Notes: generated by a model not told the origin, from the sequence alone. 64,000 nucleotides of DNA from Jejuia sp047345485 (GCF_047345485.1 NZ_JBLFEN010000001.1:62001-126000), one strand, 5' to 3'. Counted from the stretch's first letter, positions 1 through 10,966 are shown. Program-made: numbers and translations.

Positions 1-1855
1 CGCCATCTTCACAACCATTAGTAAGACGTCTTTCTCCGAAGCCTTTATGCTCCGTTATTCGGATAGGGTCTATACCTTTTGAAACTAAATATTTATAAGT
101 TGCATTAGCACGATCTATTGATAGTTTGTCGTTATAGGATAAGGAACCTCTTGAGTCTGTGTGAGATTCAATTCTAATAACCATTTCTGGGTAATCGTTT
201 GTCATTAATCGTACTATCTTGTCTAGTTCTGTTTTAGCATCTTCTCTAATATTATATTTATTAAAATCAAAATAAATTGTATTTAGCGATAATTCTGCTA
301 AAACTTCTACATTCTGAACAGGGTTCAAAATCAAATTGGCAACTATAATTGATTCGATACTAGAGATATTTTTAGACGTAAATTCTCGATAATCATCGAT
401 ATATTTATTTTGACTAGCCACAATTTTGTAGTCTTTATTTCTATCAATATTTATATTGTAATACCCTTCTTTATCAGTAACCATGTATGCTATTTTATTA
501 TCATCAGCATCAAATAAGTTAATTACAGAATTTGGAATTGGTTTTGAGTTTATAGCATCAACTACTTGTCCGCGAACGTTTAGTAATGGTTTACGATAAT
601 ATTCGTAGATATCATCATCACCGCGACCACCTCTTCGGTTTGAAGAAAAGTAGCCTGTTAAACCATCAGTATTCATAGTAAAAGAAAAATCGTCTTTTTC
701 AGAATTTACAGGTACTCCAAGATTTACAACATCTGTAATTGTTCCAGTTTCGTCAGTAACAGTTCCAAAATTATCTAACAGTCCTAAGCCTAAATGTCCG
801 TCAGATGAAAAGAATAAAATACCTTCATTATTAATAAAGGGTGTACCTTCAGAGTCTTTAGTATTAACTACGTTTCCAGCATTAACTGGCACTCCAAGAG
901 TTCCGTCAGGGTTTATATCAACATAATAAATATCAGAACCACCTTCGCCTCCTGGCATATCCGAAGAAAAATATAGTTTGGTATTATCTTTATTTAAGGC
1001 AGGGTGTTGTGTTGAGTATTCTGTACTACTAATAGGTAGTTTTTCAACGTTTGTCCATATACTATCTTGAAATGTAGCTTTATAAATATTTATATTACTT
1101 ATACCTTCTTTATCATTTTCTTTCCCATATTTGTTAGCGGCATTTCTAGAAAAGTACATTGTTTTACCATCTTTAGTAATAACAACGGGACCATCGTGAT
1201 AAATAGAATTAACGTCGCCTTTAAGTTTATGAGTATAATTTACACTTCGTTTACCACCTTTTTCTGTAACATATACATCTAAAAAAGGTTGTTCATTCCA
1301 ACCGTATAGTCGTTTTACTGATACGCCTTCATCTCTTGAAGAAGCAAAATATACTTTACCATCGTGTTCTATGGCTCCGAAATCACTAAATTTTGAATTG
1401 ATGCGCGTTCGTTTTAAAAAATATTGTTTTTTAGAACTAAAAACATGTGCCATAAACAATTGGTCTTTTTCAAAACTATCTGTATTTGTAACACCACCAG
1501 AATCTTTAAAACGTTGCATCCATTCTCTTGATTCTTTATATTTTTTTATGCCTCTTAAGGATTGTGCATAGCTATAATAATACTCAATTGGTACATCGTC
1601 TTGCTCTACAACACGTTTGTAATACCTTGCAGCTGCAGAGGGATTTCTTAAATAGGCATAACAATCAGCAAGCTGTCTTGTAGCATAATCTTTATTATAG
1701 TTGTTTTTTATAAGATCTTTATATACTTCGGCAGCTTTAACAAAGGAAAACTTATTAAATAAAGTATCCGCTCTTTTTTGTCTACCTGGTTGTGCAAACG
1801 CTACAGAAACTGTTAATAACGTAATGCAAGCTAATATGTAAGTTTTTAATTTCAT
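1..1855 (-). CDS. OmpA-family outer-membrane protein with TPR and PD40 propeller, C-terminus cut by window edge
   Basis: Reading the minus strand from ATG at 1855 gives an open frame of about 618 codons to the left edge. It starts with a signal peptide ending in VSVAFAQ. A TPR-like helical region follows (about residues 25-130, e.g. AARYYKRVVEQ), then a PD40/WD40-like propeller (about 150-410, with repeats such as KLYFSSDMPGGEGGSDIYY and GYFSSNRRGGRGDDDIY), a carboxypeptidase-regulatory-like beta domain (about 422-500) and an OmpA peptidoglycan-binding domain (from about 520, IYFDFNKYNIREDAKTEL and HTDSRGS). Only the last 15-25 residues should be missing. This architecture is standard beside PorP/SprF genes in gliding Bacteroidota. 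It is predicted to sit in the outer membrane and anchor the secretion/adhesin apparatus to peptidoglycan. It is the last visible gene of a minus-strand operon, 18 bp after the PorP/SprF gene. The family is clear; the exact role is inferred. Confidence 0.9.
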   Translation of the reverse strand, partial: MKLKTYILACITLLTVSVAFAQPGRQKRADTLFNKFSFVKAAEVYKDLIKNNYNKDYATRQLADCYAYLRNPSAAARYYKRVVEQDDVPIEYYYSYAQSLRGIKKYKESREWMQRFKDSGGVTNTDSFEKDQLFMAHVFSSKKQYFLKRTRINSKFSDFGAIEHDGKVYFASSRDEGVSVKRLYGWNEQPFLDVYVTEKGGKRSVNYTHKLKGDVNSIYHDGPVVITKDGKTMYFSRNAANKYGKENDKEGISNINIYKATFQDSIWTNVEKLPISSTEYSTQHPALNKDNTKLYFSSDMPGGEGGSDIYYVDINPDGTLGVPVNAGNVVNTKDSEGTPFINNEGILFFSSDGHLGLGLLDNFGTVTDETGTITDVVNLGVPVNSEKDDFSFTMNTDGLTGYFSSNRRGGRGDDDIYEYYRKPLLNVRGQVVDAINSKPIPNSVINLFDADDNKIAYMVTDKEGYYNINIDRNKDYKIVASQNKYIDDYREFTSKNISSIESIIVANLILNPVQNVEVLAELSLNTIYFDFNKYNIREDAKTELDKIVRLMTNDYPEMVIRIESHTDSRGSLSYNDKLSIDRANATYKYLVSKGIDPIRITEHKGFGERRLTNGCEDG

Positions 1856-1873
1856 AATATAAATACTTGCAGT

Positions 1874-2794
1874 TTAGAAATATCTAGGAGATTTTAATTT
1901 AGAACTTAAGAATTTAAATTCATAAATCAATAATATTTCATGGGTGCCACTTGTAAAATTCCTGATTTCAGAAATTGGTTTTTCATACGAGTATCCTACT
2001 CGTAATTGACGGGATAGTTGAATATCAGCAAAACCACCAAAAGCAGCTGTATCTTGGTTTATTCTATATGATCCTCCTAACCAAAACTTTTCATTAAATA
2101 GAAAGTTACCAGTTAAATCAAAAGATAGTGGTGCACCATTAGTTGCTTTCATTAAAGCAGAAGGTTTGAATTTTATTGATTCACTTAAATCTAAAACAAC
2201 ACCAGCCAGTACATAATAACTAAGTCTTTCGAGTGCTTCAAAACCATCTTCTGTATTTCTATCAGTATTTAATACTCTTGGGGCAGATGCACCCACATAA
2301 AATCTATTAGTATGATAAAATAAACCTAAACCAATATTTGGTGTCCATCTGTCTTGAACGCCTCTAATAGAAGGATCAAAACTTTGAGAGTTTCTAAAAT
2401 CTGGATCTAAAGTATAACTCGTGAATCCTCCTTTAAGACCAAAGGCTAATTTTCCTTCAGCCCCAACAGGTAAGGTGTATGAAAAATCACCATATAAATA
2501 GGTGTAATTTTCAGGGCCTAAATCGTCTTCAATAAAAGAAAAACCTAAACCAATTCTATCGTTTCTTAATGGAGAGTGTACAGAAAGTGTTTGTGTAATA
2601 GGGCCACCATCAAAACCAACCCATTGGCTTCTGTGTAATCCAACTATGCTTAAAGCTTCTCTACTACCTGCGTATGCTGGATTTATAGAAATTGTGTTAT
2701 ACATATACTGTGTGAATTGGGGCAATTGTTGTGCAACTCCAACAGTACAAGTAAATAACGCAAAAGCAATTATATAATGTTTAATAGGTTTCAT
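1874..2794 (-). CDS. PorP/SprF-family type IX secretion membrane protein
   Basis: The 306-aa product has a signal peptide (MKPIKHYIIAFALFTCTVGVAQQ). The PorP/SprF hallmark follows directly: LPQFTQYMYNTISINPAYAGS, then SQWVGFDGGP and alternating beta strands of an outer-membrane barrel ending in an aromatic residue. Length is normal for the family. In Flavobacterium johnsoniae, SprF is needed to export the adhesin SprB encoded just upstream. Here the gene lies 13 bp downstream of a giant adhesin with a gliding-type sorting domain, so it is most likely that adhesin's dedicated partner at the type IX translocon. It is co-transcribed with its neighbours on the minus strand. The family call is secure; the partner assignment is inference from position. 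Confidence 0.93.
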   Translation of the reverse strand: MKPIKHYIIAFALFTCTVGVAQQLPQFTQYMYNTISINPAYAGSREALSIVGLHRSQWVGFDGGPITQTLSVHSPLRNDRIGLGFSFIEDDLGPENYTYLYGDFSYTLPVGAEGKLAFGLKGGFTSYTLDPDFRNSQSFDPSIRGVQDRWTPNIGLGLFYHTNRFYVGASAPRVLNTDRNTEDGFEALERLSYYVLAGVVLDLSESIKFKPSALMKATNGAPLSFDLTGNFLFNEKFWLGGSYRINQDTAAFGGFADIQLSRQLRVGYSYEKPISEIRNFTSGTHEILLIYEFKFLSSKLKSPRYF

Positions 2795-2807
2795 AGGTTA
2801 CGTCGTT

Positions 2808-5800
2808 TTATTTGGTTCCGATGTAGATAGGGCCAGTATAAGGTGGTAATCCACTTTCTTCTAAATTTATAATATAATAGTATGTTCCGTTTGGTACTGT
2901 ACCAGACGACCCTACTGATGATTTATGAGAATTACCTTGCCAAGAACCTTGACCAGCTCCAAGCGTATAGTTACTAGATTCGAATATTAAAGCACCCCAA
3001 CGGTTAAATATTTTGACATTGGCAGTGAATCCACATAATTCAATACCCATAATATCAAAACTATCATTGAAGCCATCACCATTTGGTGTAAGTGCTTTAG
3101 AGATATCAATATCAGAATCTCCACATGGCAACACTACACAATCAGGATTTATAGACATATTAACTTCTGTAATATTAATACAACCATCAGCTAACCCTGT
3201 ATATCTAAAAATATATTCTATAGAATCCCCATTATTTGGTAAGAAATCTAAAGAGGGTTCTAGAGTAGTTGGATTGAATAAATTATCATTTAATTCTGCA
3301 TCGGTATCACCTTCTAATAATTCCCAAGTACCTTCTTTGTTTTCAGAAGTTAAAAATTCATTTAAGTCGATTATACCATCATTGTAACATCTATCAGGAC
3401 CATTAACTTGTGTAATAATTTCATCTAACATTACATTTAATGTTTGTGTATATGTTTCTTCATTATTACAAGCATCTCTAACAGTCCATGTTCTTATTAT
3501 TTGATAATCTTCAAAAACAGTATCATCAAATCCGTTTACTTCATTGAATACCTCGATAATATCAGTAGAACAATTATCTTGAAATTGAATTTCTGGAACT
3601 TCAGGAATATCAGTACAACTCACAGTAATGGTTTCCTCTATAGCTTCTAGTGGAGCAGGAGCAGTAGTGTCTTGTACGTTTATTGTTTGTGTGTATGTAG
3701 CGGTTAAACCACAGGCATCAGTAGCTGTGTATGTGCGCTCTAAAGTATATGTTCCAACACATTCTCCTTCAATAATTACATCTTCAGTTGTTACAGAAGC
3801 TGTACTACAATTATCTGTAGCTGTAATGTTTTCCGGTGTTGGTATAGCATCGCATTCTACAGTGATATCTACTGGTAATCTTTCAACAAATAGTGGAGGA
3901 GTAGTATCTTCTACCGTTATGATTTGTGTATGGGTTGTAGTATTGTCAGCTTCATCAGTAGCAGTCCAGGTACGTTCTAAAATATAATTTGATACGCATG
4001 ATCCATCTATTCTCACCTCATTAAATACTATGTCTACATCAATATCATCGCTACAATTATCGGTTGCAGTTAATGTTTCTTGTGCTGGTATAGCATCACA
4101 CTCAACAGTAACATCAGTTGGAAGTGGTTCTTCAAATGTAGGAGGAATATTATCAATAACAGTTACTAGTTGCTCACAAGTTTGCGAGTTACCAGCAAGA
4201 TCTGTAGCTGTCCATATTACAGTAGTTTCTCCAATTGGAAAAGTGGATGGCGCATCATTACTAATAATAACATCTGTACAATCCTCAACATTTAAATCAC
4301 CTAAACTTACATTAGTTGCTTCACAGGTTCCAGGATCGACATTTACGGTTAATGCAGGTGGACAGACTAGTTCAGGTAATTCACCATCAACAACAGTAAT
4401 GGTTTGCTCACAGGTTGCTGTATTTCCAGATTCGTCTGTTACCGTCCATGTAACAATAGTTTCACCTAGAGCAAATGGTTCTAAAGCATTGTTTAATACA
4501 GATGCTACTGCACAATTATCGTTTGTTACAGGCTCACCCAAGTCTACATTTGAAGCAGAACATAATCCAGCATCAGCGTTAACTGTTATATCATCAGGAC
4601 AAGTAATAGTTGGATTTTCATCATCTAAAACTGTTATAGTTTGAGTACATTCTGCAGTGTTATCACTACCATCAGTAACAATCCAAGTTACAGTTGTATC
4701 ACCTAGCGGGAATTCAAAAGTAGCAGGATCGATATCAACGCCATTTACTTGAGCCACAACCGAAGCTACAGTACAATTATCATTAGTAGTTGGCGTACCA
4801 AGGTTAACAGTTGTTAAACAATTTCCAGTCGCATCATCAGATGTATTTGCAGTTATGTCTGCAGGACAAGTAATTGTTGGATCTTCATTATCAACTATAG
4901 TAACTGTTTGAGTACATTCTGCAGTGTTATCACTACCATCAGTAACAATCCAAGTTACAGTTGTATCACCTAACGGGAATTCAAAAGTAGTAGGATCGAT
5001 ATCAACACCATTTACTTGAGCCACAACCGAAGCAACAGTACAATTATCAGCAGTAGTTGGTGTACCAAGATCTACAGTTGTTAAACAATTTCCAGTTGCA
5101 TCATCAGCAGTATTAGCTGTTATATCTTCAGGACAAGTAATTGTTGGATCCTCATTATCAATTATAGTAACTATTTGAGTACATTCAGCAGTGTTATCAC
5201 TACCATCAGTAACAATCCAAGTTATAGTTGTATCACCTAACGGGAATTCAAAAGTAGTAGGATCGATATCAACGCCATTTACTTGGGCCACAACCGAAGC
5301 AACAGTACAATTATCAGCAGTAGTTGGTGTACCAAGATCTACAGTTGTTAAACAATTTCCAGTTGCATCATCAGCAGTATTAGCTGTTATATCTGCAGGA
5401 CAAGTAATCGTAGGGTCTTCATTATCAATTATAGTAACCATTTGAGTACAATCAGCAGTATTTCCACTATCGTCAGTAACAAACCAAGTTACAGTTGTAT
5501 CACCTAACGGGAATTCAAAAGTAGTAGGATCAATATCAACGCCATTTACTTGAGCCACAACCGAAGCTACAGTACAATTATCATTAGTAGTTGGCGTACC
5601 AAGGTTAACAGTTGTTAAACAATTTCCAGTCGCATCATCAGATGTATTTGCAGTTATGTCTGCAGGACAAGTAATTGTTGGATCTTCATTATCTATAACA
5701 ATCACATCAAAGCTACATGTAATAGTATTACCAGAAGTATCAGCAACTTCAAAAGTATTTGTAGTAGTTCCTACAGGGAACAATGATCCAGAAGGTAATC

Positions 5801-8800
5801 CAGAAATTTGTGTAGTTATTACTCCATTTGAGTTATCTGTTCCTACTGGTGTTGTATATGTTACAATAGCACCACATACACCAGTATCAATATTTACGTT
5901 GATAGGATTAGGACATGTAATTGTAGGGTCCTCATTATCAGTAACGATCACATCAAAGCTACAAGTTGTTGTATTACCAGCAGCATCAGTAACTTCAAAA
6001 GTATTTGTTGTAGTTCCCACAGGGAATAATGATCCAGAGGGTAAACCAGCAATTTGCGTTGTTGTTACAGTTCCTGAAGCATTATTATCTGTACCTACAG
6101 GGGCAGTATAAGTAACTACAGCACCATCGGTACCCGCATCCACATTTACGTTGATTGGATCAGGACATGTAATTGTAGGGTCTTCATTATCAGTTACGAT
6201 CACATCAAAACTACATATTGTAGAGTTTCCAGCAGCATCAGTAACTTCAAAAGTATTNNNNNNNNNNNNNNNNNNNNNNNNNNNNNNNNNNNNNNNNNNN
6301 NNNNNNNNNNNNNNNNNNNNNNNNNNNNNNNNNNNNNNNNNNNNNNNNNNNNNNNNNTGTTGTAGTTCCCACAGGGAATAATGATCCAGAAGGTAAACCA
6401 GCAATTTGCGTTGTTGTTACAGTTCCGGAAGCATTGTTATCAGTTCCTACAGGGGTAGTATAAGTAACTACAGCACCATCGGTACCTGCATCCACATTTA
6501 CGTTAATAGGATCAGGACATGTAATTGTAGGGTCTTCATTATCAGTTACGATCACATCAAAACTACATATTGTAGAGTTTCCAGCAGCATCAGTAACTTC
6601 AAAAGTATTTGTTGTAGTTCCCACAGGGAATAATGATCCAGAAGGTAAACCAGCAATTTGCGTTGTTGTTACAGTTCCGGAAGCATTGTTATCAGTTCCT
6701 ACAGGGGTAGTATAAGTAACTACAGCACCATCAGTACCCGCATCCACATTTACGTTAATAGGATCAGGACATGTAATTGTAGGATCTTCATTATCAGTTA
6801 CGATCACATCAAAACTACATGTTGTAGAGTTNNNNNNNNNNNNNNNNNNNNNNNNNNNNNNNNNNNNNNNNNNNNNNNNNNNNNNNNNNNNNNNNNNNNN
6901 NNNNNNNNNNNNNNNNNNNNNNNNNNNNNNNATCAAAACTACATGTTGTAGAGTTTCCATTAGCATCAGTAACTTCAAAAGTATTCGTTGTAGTACCTAC
7001 AGGGAATAATGATCCAGAAGGTAAACCAGCAATTTGCGTTGTTGTTACAGTTCCCGAAGCATTATTATCAGTTCCTACAGGGGCAGTATAGTTTACTACA
7101 GCACCATCGGTACCCGCATCCACATTTACGTTTATAGGATCAGGACATGTAATTGTAGGATCTTCGGTATCCGTAACAGTTACATCAAAACTACATGTTG
7201 TTGTATTACCGGCAGCATCTTCTACTTGAAAGGTTACAGTTGTTGTTCCAACAGGAAACAGCTCGCCAGACGCAATGCCATTAGTTCTTGTTGTAGTTAC
7301 ATTAGGACAATTGTCAGTGCCCACAGGTGCGGTATAAGTTACAATAGCACCATCCGTACCAGTATCCACATTTACGTTAATAGGATCAGGACAGGTAATT
7401 GTAGGATCCTCATTATCAACTACTGTAATAGTTTGTGTACAACTTTCAGTATTTCCTGAATCGTCTGTAACAATCCAAGTAACGTTAGTTTCGCCTATTT
7501 CAAACTCGAATGTAGCAGGATCAATATCAGTACCATCTACCTGCGCCACAACAGTAGCTACCGAACAGTTATCATTAGTAGTTGGTGTACCAAGTGAAAC
7601 AGAAGTAGTACAATTTCCTATGGCATCATCTGAAGTATTAGCTGTTATATTAGCAGGACAAGAAATAGTAGGATTCTCATTATCTCCTTCATCAGTTATT
7701 GTTGTACTTACTGAGGTAGTACAATCTAGGTCGTCAATAATTGTAATTGTATAATTTCCACTAGCTAAATTAGAGAAAGTTCCAGAAGACTGAAAATTTA
7801 CTCCATCAATAGAATAAGAATATGGAGCAGTACCATCTACACCCTCAGCAATTATTTCACCTGAAGATGTACCTATACAGGTAATATTAGTTTGAGAAGA
7901 AATATTACCAGAAATTAACTCAATTAATTCTACAGTATTCGAGTTTTCTGATACATTTGGTAAAATACAACCAGTGCCATATGTACCTGTGTACGTTAAT
8001 GTTGCAGTAAAACTCCCTTCAAAAGGAGCAGCTGCTGTATAATCAAAAGTACCATTTAATGTATTTGAGGTTCCAACCGAATTACCATTTAAAAAGAATT
8101 CCCAAGCGTAAGAGTCTGCCATTGATGAACATCCACCTTGATCTACAGTACTTGAGTAGTCAATACTTGTACATCCACTTTGAGATATTGTAGGAGCTAT
8201 TTCTGGACACGGTAAACAAATTGTAGGGTTATTAAAATCTATTGAAGCTGTATTACAAGATGAATCTTGATAATTAATAGTCGATGTTCCTGAAGGGTTA
8301 ACACCACACACAGTTGCATTACCTTCAATAGTATAATTTAATGTTATAGTTTCATTAGATACACTGTTAAGATCCCAAGAAAGTGTTTGACCTGAAACAG
8401 AACCAGAACCTCTACTAGTTGTTATAGAACCCGGAACAACGGTATAACCACTTTGGATAATATCTGTAACTAAAGCTTGATTAGGTAATTGTGTAGCAGC
8501 GGCAACTAACTGACCTAAGATTGTGTTATAAATGGCTGTTAAATCTGCGTTATTTTCTGTAGTAAAAGCACCAGCATTTTGCATTTGGTCAAGAGTACTA
8601 ACACCAATAGCTTCGGTAGTTCCACTTACACCGCCAATTAAACCTATGGTATAAAAATTTTGATTAAAAACTTCACCACCAACGGTTGTTGTCCATGAGT
8701 TTTGAGCAGCTTGAATTGCATCAGTTTGACATTCGGTAACAGTTGTTATGCTAGAACAAAAGTTAAGATCATTATCATAAGTTGGAACACCATCAGATAG

Positions 8801-9355
8801 TAGAATAATACTTCTACTTGTTTTACAATCAAAAGTACCGTTATTTGTTAGTTCGTTATCAGCAACAATTACAGCTTGCTCAGTGTTAGTGAAACCTGTT
8901 GTTATGATAGTATTTATAGAAGTTTCAAGGGCAACCTGTCCACTGCTATCAACTAAAGGCACATCTAAAGTAGCGGTTGTTGCATAAGTAACCAGTGCCA
9001 GTCTATTAAGTCCTGTTGGGTTATTAGCAGGCAGAAAGAAACGATTTATGAAATCTAAAGCAGCATCTTGTGCGGCTTCAATCGGTAATGGCGTTGTTGG
9101 ATCACCATCATCATCATCCATACTACCAGATCTGTCTATAACAAGAATAACTTCTTGAGGTTGTGTAGGCGGATTACCAATAATTTCTAAAGTAATATCA
9201 AATTGATTACAATTATCTGCGTTCTCAACAGCGTATTTATTTACTATAACCTCTTGCGAAAATATTGAGTTTATTGAAAGAACAAAACACATTACAATAA
9301 GCCACTGTAATGGATTTTTTTTGGGGATTCTATGAAATAGTAATTTATTTTTCAT
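2808..9355 (-). CDS. Giant vWA/HYR-repeat surface adhesin with type IX (gliding-type) C-terminal sorting domain, two assembly gaps inside
   Basis: This is one gene, although the two 100-N runs break it into three frames. If the first gap is closed to zero and the second by its 24-bp flank overlap, the frame is continuous from ATG 9355 to stop 2808 with 2107 residues. The N-terminus is a signal peptide (to about residue 34, SIFSQ). A von Willebrand A domain follows with MIDAS motif DRSGSM at 74-79, then a SprB-like repeat (about 480-560, YSYSIDGVNFQSSGTFSNL). A long run of HYR (hyalin) immunoglobulin-like repeats comes next, in an 84-residue class (TCPDPINVNVD) and an 89-residue class (TCPADITANT). 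The C-terminus is a CHU_C/gliding-type sorting domain (LTPNGDGFNDSF, IFNRWGALIFES, NGTYYYII). It is predicted to be exported by the type IX system and displayed on the surface for adhesion or gliding. True length is unknown because the gaps fall in near-identical repeats. Confidence 0.9.
4595..5662 (-). repeat. Four tandem 267-bp HYR-encoding repeats (89 aa each)
   Basis: The same landmark (caggacaagtaat) recurs at 4595, 4862, 5129, 5396 and 5663, an exact 267-bp period. Each unit encodes one 89-residue HYR domain with core residues TCP-DITAN, GNCLTTV, DNCTVASV and FPLGDTTVTW. The copies are nearly identical at DNA level, which suggests recent duplication or gene conversion. Confidence 0.9.
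6258..6357. other. Assembly gap (100 N)
   Basis: Exactly 100 N, the usual placeholder for a gap of unknown size. The flanks (aaaagtatt before, tgttgtagttccc after) join without loss to give the sequence seen in the neighbouring repeat, so the missing length should be zero or a multiple of 252 bp. Confidence 0.97.
6832..6931. other. Assembly gap (100 N)
   Basis: Exactly 100 N. The 24 bases before the gap (6808-6831) are identical to the 24 bases after it (6932-6955). The contig ends therefore either overlap by 24 bp or are separated by a whole number of 252-bp units minus 24 bp. Confidence 0.97.
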
Positions 9356-9402
9356 AAAGCTTTTTTTAAAGTCTTTAAATATATAACTGGTAGTATATTT
9401 AA

Positions 9403-9909
9403 TTATTCTTCAGATGGGTTAGATATATAAGCGCTTAAAATAGTTTCCGCACCATTAGAAGTACAACCTTCAGATTTTGCATTAATCTTTAAACACGTCC
9501 ATGTGTTGTATGGAGTTCCATTTGGAACTTCAACTTTAACATAGAGTTTTTGAGAGCTACCACTATTAACTGTAACAGAAATTTCTTTTAAATTTGAATT
9601 AAGATTTTCCGGTGTTAAAAATGTAACATCTAAGTCAGGACTTATATTTATTCTTTTTGAATTAACAATATTACTTTTTTTGCAGGGTTGTTCTGTTTTG
9701 TTTGAAGTAATCGTGTAAGTTTTTGAAGTGTTAGAAGTGTTTTTTAAATCTAAAGTGAAAAATGTGCCATTTTCTCCAATAGATTTTACACTTCTGTTTT
9801 TCTCAACGCTAAGTTCTGCGTTACAATCCGCTATATTTTGTGAAAAACCTTTGTTGCTATATGCGATTAAGCTTATTAAGCATAGTAATAGAGTTGTTGT
9901 TTTTCTCAT
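9403..9909 (-). CDS. Secreted beta-rich protein of unknown function upstream of the giant adhesin
   Basis: The 168-aa product has a signal peptide (MRKTTTLLLCLISLIAYSNKGFSQ). The mature part is rich in Asn, Ser, Thr and Lys with alternating hydrophobic residues (FFTLDLKNTSNTSKTYTI, KLYVKVEVPNG), which suggests an Ig-like or fibronectin-like beta sandwich. Three or so cysteines (ADCNAELSV, QPCKKSN, TWTCLK, EGCTSN) could form disulfides. I do not recognise the family. It is the first gene of the minus-strand operon, 47 bp before the adhesin, so a role with the adhesin or type IX system is plausible but only inferred. No sorting domain is visible. Confidence 0.75.
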   Translation of the reverse strand: MRKTTTLLLCLISLIAYSNKGFSQNIADCNAELSVEKNRSVKSIGENGTFFTLDLKNTSNTSKTYTITSNKTEQPCKKSNIVNSKRINISPDLDVTFLTPENLNSNLKEISVTVNSGSSQKLYVKVEVPNGTPYNTWTCLKINAKSEGCTSNGAETILSAYISNPSEE

Positions 9910-10375
9910 GACTATATTTTGTTACTTATATTAAATTTTTTATTTTTTGATAATTAACCAAAAATTAACCATAATAGTTGGTACTAAACCTACTATTCAA
10001 AACAAAAGTCGTAACGTTTTTGAGGGAAAAACAATGTGAAGTAATCGAAACTATTAAAGCCTCACTACAGTTTGAAATTTGATTTGGGGTCATTTTTTCT
10101 AATTTATAGGTCTCGCAAATAGACATATATCTACAATGTTTTTCAAAAAAAAATGTCAAAGCACTGTTTTATTCGATAAGTTGATTTTTATTTCCTTCTT
10201 ACCGACGATATGCACCATTTATCGATTAATAGAATATATAATATTCTTATATTTAATAATAAAGGTACAGTTTTGCTTTACTCATTAACTTATGTTTATT
10301 TAATTAGCAAAGAAATTGAATTTAATCGATAAAAACAACATTTTATCGAATAAAAACGCTTTTAATCGAAATCAA
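9910..10375. other. Divergent intergenic region without a convincing gene
   Basis: This 466-bp AT-rich stretch separates the minus-strand adhesin operon from sixA. It should hold both promoters. It contains five ATCGA/TCGAT-centred motifs (10172, 10218 and three in a 20-bp tandem array at 10321-10370). A 64-codon minus-strand frame (9965-10159) has no recognisable features and is not called. Confidence 0.6.
10321..10370 (+). repeat. 20-bp tandem repeat directly upstream of sixA
   Basis: Two full units and one partial unit start at 10321, 10341 and 10361: tttaatcgataaaaacaaca, ttttatcgaataaaaacgct, tttaatcgaa. The period is exactly 20 bp (about two helical turns), ending 5 bp before the sixA ATG. 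It could be an operator array or a leader element; nothing in the sequence decides which. Confidence 0.6.
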
Positions 10376-10864
10376 ATGAAAACAATTATAGTCGTAAGAC
10401 ATGCAAAATCTTCATGGGAGTATGATGTAATCGACCATCAAAGACCATTAAAGCAAAGAGGAATTAATGATGCAAACTTAATTGCTAATAAGTTGGCAAC
10501 GTTAAATCTTGATATTGATAGTGTGATAATAAGCGACGCCACAAGAACTAAATTAACTGCAGATATTATATTACCAAAACTAAAAGTTAAAGAACATATA
10601 GTGTCTTTCTCCCATAAGTTATATGATTTTTCAGGAAATAATCTATTAGAGGTTATTAAAACTTGTAAGAGTTCTATTGATACTTTAATGATTTTTGGAC
10701 ATAACCACGCAATTACGACTTTTGTTAATACTTTTGGAGACACTTATATAGATAATGTGCCAACTTGTGGAGTTGTAATTATAGAATTTAATATAAATAA
10801 ATGGTCAGCACTTAGTCCTGGAACTACACTAAAAACTATATACCCTAAGAATTTAAGAGACTAA
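10376..10864 (+). CDS. sixA: SixA-type phosphohistidine phosphatase (histidine phosphatase superfamily)
   Basis: From ATG 10376 the product is 162 aa. The catalytic RHG-type motif lies at the very N-terminus (IIVVRHAKSSWE, Arg8-His9), with the later conserved histidine in IFGHNHAITTF. SixA removes phosphate from histidine phosphotransfer domains in E. coli; the substrate here is not known. A longer frame from TTG 10316 exists, but homologues begin MK-x-(I/L)-VRHAKSSW, and the extra 20 codons are the 20-bp tandem repeat, so ATG 10376 is chosen. The gene precedes ppk1 and ppx by 124 bp, suggesting a functional link with polyphosphate metabolism. Confidence 0.88.
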   Translation: MKTIIVVRHAKSSWEYDVIDHQRPLKQRGINDANLIANKLATLNLDIDSVIISDATRTKLTADIILPKLKVKEHIVSFSHKLYDFSGNNLLEVIKTCKSSIDTLMIFGHNHAITTFVNTFGDTYIDNVPTCGVVIIEFNINKWSALSPGTTLKTIYPKNLRD

Positions 10865-10958
10865 CTACTTTTTCTAAACCTAAATACCATACTTGATATA
10901 GCCTAAAACTTAACCAAATTTTAATAGGTATTGATTAATATTTTACCCCTAAATAGAA

Positions 10959-10966
10959 TATATTTG
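10959..10966 (+). promoter_or_regulatory. Bacteroidota -7 promoter element (TATATTTG) for ppk1
   Basis: TATATTTG matches the TAnnTTTG -7 consensus and lies 22 bp before the ppk1 ATG, so ppk1 can be transcribed independently of sixA. Confidence 0.55.

Larger units (their letters stand above)
5911..7142 (-). repeat. Tandem 252-bp HYR-encoding repeats (84 aa each), interrupted by two assembly gaps
   Basis: The landmark ggacatgtaattgtagg recurs at 5911, 6163, 6515, 6767 and 7143. After subtracting the first N run, and the second N run plus a 24-bp flank duplication, every spacing is exactly 252 bp. Each unit encodes an 84-residue HYR domain (TCPDPINVNVD, GLPSGSLFPVGTTTNTFEV). Near-identity of units explains why assembly failed here. 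Confidence 0.9.

Noticed and set aside
3013..7459. Plus-strand frames across the adhesin repeats (e.g. 4030-4644, 5656-6111, 7034-7459)
   Set aside because: Antisense of the HYR gene. They recur at the repeat period and have no domains or signals of their own.
2808..9355. Three separate genes or a frameshifted pseudogene in the adhesin
   Set aside because: The frame changes coincide exactly with the 100-N placeholders, and the flanks join in frame when the repeats are put in register.
9965..10159. A 64-codon minus-strand frame
   Set aside because: No signal peptide, domain or convincing start; AT-rich intergenic sequence between divergent promoters.
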